52,578 bases of DNA from Halococcus hamelinensis 100A6 (lineage in GTDB: Archaea > Halobacteriota > Halobacteria > Halobacteriales > Halococcaceae), in NCBI RefSeq assembly GCF_000336675.1, contig NZ_AOMB01000017.1, positions 1-52,578 on the forward strand, in the 5' to 3' direction. Within the stretch, counting starts at the first letter, position 1. Each line of letters starts with the position of its first letter. Positions 23,103 through 30,337 of the stretch are shown piece by piece. The translations under genes and the position numbers were made by a program. The notes beneath the pieces are model-generated. The model was not told the origin of the DNA, did no database searches, and was given only the letters and a program-made list of their open reading frames with translations.

Positions 23103-23531
23103 GTGTCCAACAGAAGCGACGGAACCCGCGTCGCGTTCGTCTGTGTCCAGAACGCCGGGCGGTCCCAGATGGCGAGCGCGTTCGCCGAGCGCGAGCGCGA
23201 CCAGCGAGGGCTCGACGATCTGGCGGTCCTCACCGGCGGCACCCACCCCGCCGACGGCGTCCACGACGAGGTCGTCGAGGTCATGCGCGAGGAGGGGATC
23301 GACCTCTCGGGCCGGACCCCCCGCGAGATCACCGAGGAGGAACTCCGGTCGTGTGAGTACGTGGCGACGATGGGTTGTTCGACGCTCGACCTCGACGAGG
23401 GGATCGACGTTCGCGACTGGGACCTGCCCGATCCACACGGCGCGGACGTCGAGACCGTCCGCTCGATCCGCGACGAAGTCCACGAGCGCGTGAGGAGCCT
23501 GTTCGACGAACTGGCCGCCGACCCGCGATGA
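23103..23531 (+). CDS. Low-molecular-weight phosphatase / arsenate reductase (ArsC type)
   Basis: 142 residues, GTG start. The P-loop CVQNAGRS (Cys14, Arg20) is the CX5R catalytic signature, and LPDPHG supplies the Asp acid. Two more cysteines lie at Cys84 and Cys92 in LRSCEYVATMGC, where thioredoxin-coupled arsenate reductases keep their redox relay (Cys82/Cys89 in the S. aureus enzyme, one residue closer together). So arsenate reductase activity is more likely than tyrosine phosphatase, but this is not proven. The TFS gene follows about 50 bp downstream. Confidence 0.85.
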   Translation: MSNRSDGTRVAFVCVQNAGRSQMASAFAERERDQRGLDDLAVLTGGTHPADGVHDEVVEVMREEGIDLSGRTPREITEEELRSCEYVATMGCSTLDLDEGIDVRDWDLPDPHGADVETVRSIRDEVHERVRSLFDELAADPR

Positions 23532-23580
23532 ATGGGTGGTCGGACCGGCTGCTTTTGCCGTCGGGGGTACGAGTCTCAGC

Positions 23581-23901
23581 ATGCAATTCTGCGACGACTG
23601 CGGCTCGATGATGCACGCCGACGGCGACGAGATGGTGTGTGCGGGCTGTGGGGCGCGGGTGGCCAAGGACGCAGAGCGCGCCGCGGCGTTCGTGAGCACC
23701 GAGGACCAGACCTTCGACGACGTGATCGAGACCACCGAGGACGCCGCCGACGAGGGGAAACCGACGGTCGAGATCGAGTGCGAGGAGTGCGGCAACGACC
23801 TCGCGTGGTACACCATCAAGCAGACCGGGTCGGCTGACGAGCCACCGACGAGGTTCTTCAAGTGTACCGAGTGCGGCCACCGCTGGCGGGGCTACAGCTA
23901 G
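23581..23901 (+). CDS. Transcription elongation factor S (TFS)
   Basis: 106-residue archaeal TFIIS/RPB9-like factor that stimulates RNA cleavage by backtracked RNA polymerase. There are two zinc ribbons. The N-terminal one has CDDCG and CAGCG (Cys4, 7, 20, 23); the C-terminal one has CEECG and CTECG (Cys67, 70, 95, 98). The catalytic acidic pair Asp86-Glu87 sits in the SADEPPT hairpin of the second ribbon, so it should be active in cleavage. The ATG at 23581 gives the standard MQFCDDCGSMM start; the upstream in-frame codons are not part of the family. Confidence 0.94.
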   Translation: MQFCDDCGSMMHADGDEMVCAGCGARVAKDAERAAAFVSTEDQTFDDVIETTEDAADEGKPTVEIECEECGNDLAWYTIKQTGSADEPPTRFFKCTECGHRWRGYS

Positions 23902-23956
23902 CTATCGAACCACCACCGACCGGAAGGTTTTGGCGGGCGCGTCGCGGAGGGTCGTC

Positions 23957-24463
23957 GTGACCGACGGACAGCGGATCGAAGTTCATCCCGGCTGTGAGGC
24001 GGTCGTGGAGTTCGACCCCGACCTCACCTTCGAGTGCGTGGACTCGTGTACGTGGTGCTGTCAACACGGCGTCCTGCTCTCGGATCCCGATCTCGTGGGC
24101 CTCGCCAAACGCGCGAACGTCAACGAGGCCACCGTGGACTTTCGCGGTCAGCAGGCCGTCAAACGCGAGCCGAAGGACCGGGAGAACGACGTGGCCCCCG
24201 ACGGCGCGGCCTGTTTCTTCCTCCGCGATGACGGCCTCTGTGCGCTCCACGCCGAACACGACTGGAAACCAGTTCGCTGTTCGGTGTTCCCTCTCTCCGT
24301 CGAACTCGAAGACGACGACCTCCACATCTCGATCCGCGAGGAGGCCCACGACCACTGCGAGGGGCTCGACGTGAGCGAACGCCGTGTGATCGACCACCTC
24401 GACGACTTCCTGCCCGAACGGCTCTGGTCGATCGCGAACCCCGAGACCGCCATCGAGCCGTAG
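23957..24463 (+). CDS. YkgJ-family cysteine-cluster protein
   Basis: 168 residues, GTG start. The cysteine pattern is CVDSCTWCC near residues 27-35, AACFFLRDDGLCALH in the middle, VRCSVFPL and HDHCEG later, as in YkgJ/CxxCxxCC proteins that probably bind zinc or an iron-sulfur cluster. Role unknown; some homologues are linked to protein or metal metabolism. It follows TFS by 55 bp on the same strand, and the GTG was chosen because it starts just upstream of the first conserved block. Confidence 0.82.
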   Translation: MTDGQRIEVHPGCEAVVEFDPDLTFECVDSCTWCCQHGVLLSDPDLVGLAKRANVNEATVDFRGQQAVKREPKDRENDVAPDGAACFFLRDDGLCALHAEHDWKPVRCSVFPLSVELEDDDLHISIREEAHDHCEGLDVSERRVIDHLDDFLPERLWSIANPETAIEP

Positions 24464-24518
24464 CTAAGGCTAGTCGGCGTGTCGGCTCGAAAAATCGGAG
24501 TGGGTTGCCGTCCTTGCT

Positions 24519-24995
24519 TCAGGCCGCCGCCTCGACCGCCTCTTGGACCTCGTCGTAGTCGGGTTCGTTGGTCGGGTCGTCGGCGACCCACGCGTAGGTG
24601 ACTTCGCCATCATTGTCGATCACGAACACCGCGCGCTGGGAGACGCCGTAGAGCCCGAGGTCGCCGATGTCGATCTCGAGGTCGTAGGCACCGATGGCCT
24701 CGCGGTCCATGTCGCTGAGGAGGTCGAACTCGAAGCCGTACTCGTCGGCGAAGGAGGCCTGGCTGAACGCCGAGTCGGCGCTCACACCGTAGAGCGTGCC
24801 GCCGGTCCCGCTGAAGCCGTCGTACTCCTCTTGGAAGGCGACCATCTCGTTGGTACACGGCGGCGTGTACGCCCCGGGGAAGAACGCGAGCACGACCGGA
24901 GCCTCGTCGAAGTGCTCCGAGAGCGTGAACTCCTCGGGGTCGTCGCCGGCGAGCGTGACGGTGAAGTCGGGTGCGGAATCGCCTTCTGATACCAT
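24519..24995 (-). CDS. 1-Cys peroxiredoxin (AhpE/BCP-like), second copy
   Basis: 158 residues, same length and fold as the peroxiredoxin at 9412. The catalytic loop is FFPGAYTPPC with the full PxxxTxxC motif and peroxidatic Cys47; no second cysteine exists, so reduction depends on an external thiol. YGVSADSAFSQASF and QRAVFVIDNDGEVTYAW complete the family signatures. The frame is open to 25019, but the ATG at 24995 (MVSEGDSAPDF) matches the paralogue's start. It is convergent with the YkgJ-family gene and 71 bp downstream of the ZIP transporter gene. Confidence 0.92.
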   Translation of the reverse strand: MVSEGDSAPDFTVTLAGDDPEEFTLSEHFDEAPVVLAFFPGAYTPPCTNEMVAFQEEYDGFSGTGGTLYGVSADSAFSQASFADEYGFEFDLLSDMDREAIGAYDLEIDIGDLGLYGVSQRAVFVIDNDGEVTYAWVADDPTNEPDYDEVQEAVEAAA

Positions 24996-25066
24996 GCGCG
25001 CGTTTGGGCGTCGGACCACAAGAACCCACGGCTCCTCACGGAGGCGTGCTCACACCCCACACCCGC

Positions 25067-25924
25067 TCAGCCCACGACGAGCCACGCGAGGAAGACCGCG
25101 CCCGCCCCGACCGCGGTGCTCGCGACGCCGTGGATCCGGAGGCGGTCGAGCAGCGCGTGGTCGTCCTCGCCCTTGCCGACGAGGGCCGCGACCTCGCTGC
25201 CGACCTCGCACTCGGGCAGGAAGTCCATCGCGATGTGGAGGAAGATCCCGGCGGCGAAGCCGAACACCGCGGCGTTCGTCGCCATCGAGGTGGACGGGTC
25301 GAGGAGGCCGATGGCGGTGGCCGTGATCCCGACGCCCGCCGCCGGGAGCAAGAGCGAACCGACCGAGCGGCCCTTCGTCCGAAGCCGACGTGCGGCGGCG
25401 TAGCCCGCGGGTCCCTTGTGCGAGACGATCCCGAATCCGAGGAGCAATCCGAGGTCGGGAAGTAGGGAGTAGACCGCACCGATGACGAGCCCCGCCGTGA
25501 GCGCGTGTGCGGTGAGCTGGGCGGTCGTGGTCTCGATCGGGAGGTCGCGGTGGCTGAACCGGTGGCCGATGACGTGGCCGGCGTAGCCCGCCAGCAGCCC
25601 CGCCGCCACCCCGAACCCGCCGACCTGCGGGTCGTAGCCGACCGCCTGTGGAACCAGGAACACCGCGGCGCTCGTCACCATCGCGCCGCTCGCCAGACCG
25701 TAGCTCCAGACCACCCGACGGGGATGGGGGTCGGCGACCGAAACCCGCGCCACTGCCGCCGCACCCGCCATCGCGACGAAGGCAACCCAGCCGATCACGA
25801 GCACCTTCCACAGCCCCGCGACCGCCCCGAGCCCGGTCAAAACGACGAACCCCGCCGTCGCTCCGACCCCGACCCACGGCGGACCCGCGGAGTTAACAAA
25901 AGACGAAGATTCGTTAATACGCAT
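25067..25924 (-). CDS. ZIP-family divalent metal transporter
   Basis: 285 residues, about eight hydrophobic segments. The metal-binding helices are recognisable: LTAHALTAGLVIGAVYS, a following FGIVSHKGPAGYAAAR, and LHIAMDFLPECE. The typical His/Glu metal ligands of ZIP carriers are present (HALTAG, SHK, HIAMDFLPE). It likely imports Zn2+, Fe2+ or Mn2+ across the cytoplasmic membrane. The start ATG at 25924 lies in an unusually AT-rich stretch (ATTAACG, TTTTGTTAAC) that may overlap regulatory DNA, so a later start is possible. Confidence 0.88.
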   Translation of the reverse strand: MRINESSSFVNSAGPPWVGVGATAGFVVLTGLGAVAGLWKVLVIGWVAFVAMAGAAAVARVSVADPHPRRVVWSYGLASGAMVTSAAVFLVPQAVGYDPQVGGFGVAAGLLAGYAGHVIGHRFSHRDLPIETTTAQLTAHALTAGLVIGAVYSLLPDLGLLLGFGIVSHKGPAGYAAARRLRTKGRSVGSLLLPAAGVGITATAIGLLDPSTSMATNAAVFGFAAGIFLHIAMDFLPECEVGSEVAALVGKGEDDHALLDRLRIHGVASTAVGAGAVFLAWLVVG

Positions 25925-26074
25925 ACGGTCTCAAAACGGCAACCGTCGCTGATAAACCCGTCGCACACGCCCGAGGCGGTCGTGGTCGGACCGGAATCGG
26001 TCACGGTCGCACCGGGTGCGGGGTACGAACGCTTTTGCGACCGCGCGTCGAGGTGAAACCAACAGTGGTGTCGC

Positions 26075-26272
26075 ATGAATAAGACGGGAACGGAACTCCT
26101 CGGGTCGCTCCTCGTCCCCCTCTGTCGGTTCGGCTACCACGACTACGACCCCCAGTACGTCGTCAGGATGGACGCGATCGGGCTCGGCGACGACCGCTAT
26201 CCGCTCCGGATGCGCTGGCGGTGCTCGCGGTGTGGGAAGCAGTGTACGCTCCCCGCCGGCGTCTCGCCGTAG
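26075..26272 (+). CDS. Small protein with a C-terminal zinc knuckle (65 aa)
   Basis: 65 residues: a short hydrophobic N-terminal segment (LLGSLLVPLCRFGYHDYDP), then RMRWRCSRCGKQC, giving one CxxC plus a further Cys near the C-terminus. It resembles small prophage or chromosomal DUF1660-like zinc proteins but I do not recognise a firm family. Divergent from the ZIP gene with a 150-bp gap. It is tentative because it is short and rests on the cysteine motif and composition. Confidence 0.55.
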   Translation: MNKTGTELLGSLLVPLCRFGYHDYDPQYVVRMDAIGLGDDRYPLRMRWRCSRCGKQCTLPAGVSP

Positions 26273-26362
26273 TCGAGGAGAGGGGTCGACGACCGCGCAC
26301 CTTTCGAGCACGCCGACCCACCGGTCCGTCCGAACGGGCGAGCAGGCAGCAGCGTGGTGGGA

Positions 26363-26370
26363 GTTTATAC
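26363..26370 (+). promoter_or_regulatory. TATA box of the 49-aa zinc-ribbon gene
   Basis: GTTTATAC lies 23-30 bp before the GTG at 26393, the textbook spacing for a leaderless haloarchaeal transcript. This also supports the GTG as the start. Confidence 0.6.
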
Positions 26371-26392
26371 ACGACGGCGGACACGGGCGAAC

Positions 26393-26542
26393 GTGAGTTC
26401 AACACCGACATCGAGCGACGTCACCTGTCCGAGCTGTGAGTCCAACAACGTCCAGATAGCCGACGCCACCGCCGATGCCGACGAATCGCACTACGAGTGC
26501 CTCGACTGCGAGGAGGAGTTCGAGACGTCGAAATCCGAATAA
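26393..26542 (+). CDS. Single zinc-ribbon micro-protein (49 aa)
   Basis: 49 residues, starting at a GTG. It is one complete zinc ribbon: CPSCESNNVQ (two Cys) and YECLDCEEEF (two Cys) joined by an acidic loop. Such ribbons occur in many tiny haloarchaeal proteins, probably involved in nucleic-acid or protein binding. The open frame reaches back to 26354, but the TATA box supports the GTG. The function is unknown. Confidence 0.75.
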   Translation: MSSTPTSSDVTCPSCESNNVQIADATADADESHYECLDCEEEFETSKSE

Positions 26543-26680
26543 GGACCCGACACCCCGCTTCGAGTGGCACTCTCAACGCTCGGACGGTATCCGAGAGCCG
26601 GGAGACGTGACCCGGAACGAACCACCGTTCGACCGGTCGTTTGTGCGTCACTTATGAGGGACGAGGCGTAAGCCCGAACG

Positions 26681-26905
26681 ATGGGCACACTCGACAGCGT
26701 GCGGGCGTTCTTCCAGCGGGACATCGTGTATCTCACGGTTTCGGCACTGTTCGTCCTCGTGGGACTGTTCGATATCGTGGCTCGGACCGGGGCCGTCGGG
26801 CTCGTGCTGGGCGTGGTACTGATCTGGCTCGGACTGTCCCGGTTCTACGGCTTCTACATGGGCGAGCGGGTCGGCGAGACGGTCGCCAGGCGCTTCGGAC
26901 GGTAG
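26681..26905 (+). CDS. Small two-helix membrane protein (74 aa)
   Basis: 74 residues. Two hydrophobic segments (IVYLTVSALFVLVGLFDI and VGLVLGVVLIWLGLSRFYGF) separated by a short loop suggest a helical hairpin in the membrane. The N-terminus starts MGTLDSVRAFFQRD and the C-terminus is Arg-rich. No family recognised. A weak ACTTATG box lies about 30 bp upstream. It is convergent with the M20 gene, 51 bp apart, and only moderately certain because it is short. Confidence 0.7.
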   Translation: MGTLDSVRAFFQRDIVYLTVSALFVLVGLFDIVARTGAVGLVLGVVLIWLGLSRFYGFYMGERVGETVARRFGR

Positions 26906-26956
26906 ATAATACAGCCCGTCGTTCGGCGTTCGTCGACCGACGACTGGTGTCGGAGG

Positions 26957-28234
26957 CTACGGCCGCTCGCCCGCGATCCGGAGCACCGACTCGGTCAGCA
27001 CGTCGACACCGATGTCGATCGAGCGTTCGTCGACGTCGAAGGTCGCGGTGTGGTGGCCGCCGGGGTGGTCCGTGCCGATGCAGACGTAGGCCGCGCGCCC
27101 GCCACGCTCCTGGACCCGGTGCATCAGGTAGGTCGCGTCCTCGCTCCCGCCGAGGCCGTCGCGTTCGGTGGGGGTGTCGACCCCCTCCGTTTCGGTCGAA
27201 GCCTCGTGGACGATCCCGACGAGTTCGGCGTCGCTGGTCGCGCTCGGCGCGCCGCCCACCGTCGAGAGACCGAGCGAGCAGCCGTGCATCTCGGCGGCGG
27301 ATTCGAGCACCTGTTCGGCGCGTTCGCGCATGTACTCCATGAGCTCCGTCGTCCGACCGCGGACCTCGCCCTCGATGAACGCCTCCTCTGGGATGATGTT
27401 GGTCGCGCTCCCGCCGCCGACCATTCCGGCGTTGATCCGGGTGGGGCCGTCGTCGTTTCGGGGGATGGCGTAGAGGTTCTGGATGGCGGTGGCCATCGCC
27501 TGAACGGCGTTCTTCCCCTCCTGGGGGTCGGCCCCGGCGTGGGCGGGTTCGCCCGAGAAGTCGGCTCGGAAGTGGTGAACAGCGAGGAAGTCGTCGATGC
27601 CCGCGACGACCTCGCCGGTGGGGTGGTCGAGGCCGATGTGGACGGCGAGGAGGTAGTCCACGTCGTCGAGGTGGCCGCTCTCGGCGATCGGTTTCGCGCC
27701 CGCGACCATCTCCTCGCCGGGCTGGAAGACGACCTTGAACGTCCCCTGGAAGTCGCTCTCGGCGATCGTTTCGAGTACGCCGATGCCCATCGTGGCGTGC
27801 GAGTCGTGGCCGCAGGCGTGCATCGCGCCGGTCTCCGAACGAAAGCCCTCCTTCGTGGGGACGTGCTCGTCCGAACGGGACTCCTCGCGGAGTAAGCCGT
27901 CGATATCGACCCGGAGCGCGACGGTCGGGCCCTCGCCACGTTCGAGGACCGCTATCGCGCCGGTGTAGCCCCCCGCCAGTTCTTCGAGGACGTCCTCGCG
28001 CGCGCCGGCGGCGCGGGCCCGTTCGTACCACGTCGCGAGTTCCTCGTCGTCCGGGACGGCGGTGCGCTCGCCGTCGGCGAGGATCGCGGGCCCGACGAGG
28101 AGTTCGTCGACGCCGATGCGTTCGCACTCCTCGACGATCCGGCTGGTGGTGTAGAACTCGCGCCAGGCGGGTTCGGGGTGACGGTGGAGGTCGCGGCGGA
28201 GGTCGACGAGTCGGTCGTGGCGGGCCCGTTGCAT
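26957..28234 (-). CDS. M20-family amidohydrolase, AbgA-like
   Basis: 425 residues, M20D metallopeptidase/amidohydrolase. The zinc-binding motif HACGHDSH, GEEM (catalytic Glu) and VHIGLDHPTGE are present. The N-terminal RRDLHRHPEPAWREF and the inserted DDEELATWYERARAAGA segment resemble AbgA, the p-aminobenzoyl-glutamate hydrolase subunit, more than indole-acetyl hydrolases. Cleavage of an N-acyl amino acid such as p-aminobenzoyl-glutamate is plausible but not certain. It runs opposite to the small membrane protein and follows the S10 paralogue gene by 38 bp. Confidence 0.85.
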   Translation of the reverse strand: MQRARHDRLVDLRRDLHRHPEPAWREFYTTSRIVEECERIGVDELLVGPAILADGERTAVPDDEELATWYERARAAGAREDVLEELAGGYTGAIAVLERGEGPTVALRVDIDGLLREESRSDEHVPTKEGFRSETGAMHACGHDSHATMGIGVLETIAESDFQGTFKVVFQPGEEMVAGAKPIAESGHLDDVDYLLAVHIGLDHPTGEVVAGIDDFLAVHHFRADFSGEPAHAGADPQEGKNAVQAMATAIQNLYAIPRNDDGPTRINAGMVGGGSATNIIPEEAFIEGEVRGRTTELMEYMRERAEQVLESAAEMHGCSLGLSTVGGAPSATSDAELVGIVHEASTETEGVDTPTERDGLGGSEDATYLMHRVQERGGRAAYVCIGTDHPGGHHTATFDVDERSIDIGVDVLTESVLRIAGERP

Positions 28235-28272
28235 GGAGGGGTGTGGCGACCGCCGGTGACGTAACCTTTCGG

Positions 28273-28599
28273 TCAGCGACCGGCCTGTCGGACCTGGTCG
28301 ATCTCGACCTCGACGTGGACGCTTGCGGGGAACTCGCCGCCGGCGACGCTCCGGGCGAACTCGTCGTGGCCGACGATCTCGATGGTGCGCGAGTAGACGG
28401 TGTAGGTCCAGTCGGCGAACCGGTCGCCGGTCGCGGAGAGGCGTTTCGACTGCGGGGCGTGCTGCTCGTGGGGCTGGCCCGAGTGCGGGCCGCCGAACTC
28501 GACGCCCTTCCGCGAGGCGGTCTCCTTGATGTCCTCGACCACACGGTCGAGCGCGCCCCGGTCGCCGCTCGTGAGTTCGAGTGTCGTGACGAAAGGCAT
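28273..28599 (-). CDS. S10-domain protein, paralogue of ribosomal uS10
   Basis: 108 residues. The fold signature of uS10 is present: MPFVTTLELTSGDRGALD at the start, GPHSGQPHEQHAP in the loop, FADWTYTVYSRTIEIVG and the C-terminal ASVHVEVEIDQV. It differs strongly from canonical haloarchaeal uS10 (which opens MQQARVRL...), so this is a second, divergent copy. It may be a ribosome accessory or stress-related factor. The ATG at 28599 starts exactly at the domain. It precedes the M20 hydrolase gene by 38 bp on the same strand. Confidence 0.8.
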   Translation of the reverse strand: MPFVTTLELTSGDRGALDRVVEDIKETASRKGVEFGGPHSGQPHEQHAPQSKRLSATGDRFADWTYTVYSRTIEIVGHDEFARSVAGGEFPASVHVEVEIDQVRQAGR

Positions 28600-28659
28600 T
28601 GGTGTCCGTTCTGGGTGGTCACGCACCAAAAACGCACCCGTGTGGAGTCGTCGGTGAAC

Positions 28660-28945
28660 GTCGGTCGCGGTTAGCGGTGCGGTGGTGGGTGGAAGCGGTG
28701 CGGATGCTGGGGCGCGCGCTCGCGGTCGCGTGCGAACAAAGTGAGCACCGACCGCGGACACTGTGCGAGGTCTGCGCGAGCGTAGCGAGTGCAGGCTCGG
28801 CAGAGCGAAGCTCTGCCGGTGGATGAGTGAAGTGAGCGAACGCGAACGGAGCGAATCGGTTGGGGAGGCGTGTGGCGGTCGCGGGGCGGTTGCGGAGGCG
28901 GAGCGAGAAGTCGTTGTGCCGCGAGCGACCGATGGGAGCGAGCGG
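28660..28945 (+). repeat. Intergenic repeat element, copy D (longest)
   Basis: Opens near GGTTAGCGGTGCGGTGG and closes with GTGCCGCGAGCGACC followed by GGGAGCGAGC, matching copy A's ends. It carries the core TCGGTTGGGGAGGCGTGTGG shared with copies B and C, and its left half (GCGCGCTCGCGGTCG, ACACTGTGCGAGG) matches copy C in reverse. An internal perfect hairpin CGGCAGAGC-GAA-GCTCTGCCG occupies 28798-28818 and is absent from the other copies. It fills most of the 385-bp gap (28600-28984); Ser/Arg-rich ORFs across it are not genes. Confidence 0.75.
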
Positions 28946-28984
28946 GCCGAGGAATCCCCGAACGACAGCAAAAAGGTGGAGTTC

Positions 28985-29329
28985 TCAGATGAAGTCGCGA
29001 ACCTCGGAGTACCACATCTCGTGGTGGTCGAGGGCGTCGACGCGGCGGGCGATCTCGGTCGCGAGGACGTGCCAGCACAGCTGGTCGGGGTCGTCGGGCG
29101 CGAGGTTGTAGGCCGAATCCTTGCAGGTACAGCTGCCGTCCTCGACGACGTACTCGTCGGAGTGGCCCACGACGACGGTGAAGTCGAGGTACTCCTTGAT
29201 GCGGCGCTCGGCGACCGCCTCCATGGCGCGCACCCCACGGTCGCCGTGGACTTCGATGATCCGCCCGGCGATCTCGGAGTCGAGTTCGCCGCGCTCGTCG
29301 AGCGCGTGTCGCCAGGACGTCGCCGTCAC
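28985..29329 (-). CDS. SWIM zinc-finger protein
   Basis: About 114 residues. GSCTCKDSAYNLAPDDPDQLCWH is the SWIM zinc finger (CxC...CxH), preceded by a helical domain (RAMEAVAERRIKEYLDFTVVVGHSDEYVV). SWIM fingers mediate DNA or protein interactions in many haloarchaeal proteins with no further assigned role. The frame extends to 29413, but the GTG at 29329 gives an N-terminus without the odd basic extension. It lies directly after repeat copy D and runs opposite to it. Confidence 0.78.
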   Translation of the reverse strand: MTATSWRHALDERGELDSEIAGRIIEVHGDRGVRAMEAVAERRIKEYLDFTVVVGHSDEYVVEDGSCTCKDSAYNLAPDDPDQLCWHVLATEIARRVDALDHHEMWYSEVRDFI

Positions 29330-29471
29330 GACGGGGGGTTCGGACCGACCGATGAAAACCCGTTCGGTAGCCGGACCGACGACTCCGCAGGTACGCGATT
29401 CGGTCGATACCACTGGACGCGGCGAACCCGTTCCCTCGTCGGTCGGTTCGAGTCGCTCCTCGGAGCGGTCG

Positions 29472-30188
29472 CTACGACCCGTCGAGGATTTCGGCGAACC
29501 AGCCCGCCCGCTGGGCCACCCGGCGGGCGGTTTCGAGCCGGGTTCCTCCCCGGATCGGCGTGTTGAACCACTGACGAACGAGCCAGCGGCGTGATTTGCC
29601 GTCGAGCCGCCACCACTGGACGTCCGCCCGGCCGAGGAGGTAGGACTTCCGCAGGAAGTGTCGAAACGACTCGACGTAGGTGTGCTCGACGACGAGTTCG
29701 GGGACGTACTGGATCGTGTAGGCCTCGGCGATCCGCTCGGCGAGTTCGGACTCCTCGTGGCCCCAGCCGAAGGTCTCCGCGTCGAACCCGCCGACGTCGT
29801 CGAGCACCTCGCGTCGGATCGCCATGTTGCACCCCGGCAGCATGTCGGTGGGTTTCGACTCGTCGCCCTGGTCGTACCACGGGAGGTCGAGGTCGGAAAA
29901 TGGGGCGTCTGCGGGCTGGAAGACCCGACCGGCGACGGCGGGGTAGGCGTCGAGCGCGACGCTCGCGACCCGGAGGTAGCCCCGGCAGGGCACCGAGTCG
30001 TCGTCGAGGAAGACGAGCTTCTCGCCGCGTGCCCGCTCGATCCCGACGTTGCGGGCGTGGGCCGCGCCCCCCTCGCGCTGGATCAGGACCTCGTAATTCT
30101 CGAAGTCGTCGCCGGCGAGCCGTGCGGCCGATAGTACGTCGGCGTCATCCGAAAGCGTCGTCGGAATGATGACGCTTATCTCGACCAT
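29472..30188 (-). CDS. Family 2 glycosyltransferase
   Basis: 238 residues, inverting GT-A enzyme with Rossmann start EISVIIPTTL, donor-binding GERARGEKLVFLDDDSVP (DxD), and the LPGCNMAIRREVLDDVGGFDAETFGWGHEESELAERI acceptor region typical of GT2. It has no transmembrane helix, so it works in the cytosol or at the membrane face. It likely adds one sugar in glycan or glycolipid assembly. The start is the ATG at 30188. It is divergent from the membrane GT2 gene, which begins about 150 bp away. Confidence 0.9.
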   Translation of the reverse strand: MVEISVIIPTTLSDDADVLSAARLAGDDFENYEVLIQREGGAAHARNVGIERARGEKLVFLDDDSVPCRGYLRVASVALDAYPAVAGRVFQPADAPFSDLDLPWYDQGDESKPTDMLPGCNMAIRREVLDDVGGFDAETFGWGHEESELAERIAEAYTIQYVPELVVEHTYVESFRHFLRKSYLLGRADVQWWRLDGKSRRWLVRQWFNTPIRGGTRLETARRVAQRAGWFAEILDGS

Positions 30189-30304
30189 GGAGCGGGTTCC
30201 GCGAGCCATCGGAAAGCCCTTCCGACGCGGCGGTGTCGGTCAGTTATGACCGCGAATCGACCCGCTGATACGCGATACCGTCCCGAAGGGCGCGCGGTCA
30301 GCAA

Positions 30305-30312
30305 CACTTAAT
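30305..30312 (+). promoter_or_regulatory. TATA-like box deciding the start of the membrane GT2 gene
   Basis: CACTTAAT lies 26-33 bp before the ATG at 30338 and only touches the earlier ATG at 30311. This favours 30338 as the real start in a leaderless transcript. Confidence 0.5.
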
Positions 30313-30337
30313 GTTCCCGCTGGCGTCGCCGGTTCCA

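Noticed and set aside
22182-23861. 559-residue minus-strand ORF spanning the HD, ArsC and TFS genes
   Set aside because: It crosses three well-supported plus-strand genes with clear motifs.
26733-28637. 634-residue minus-strand ORF overlapping the M20 gene in another frame
   Set aside because: Arg/Pro-rich shadow of the M20 gene; the AbgA-like frame carries the metal motifs.
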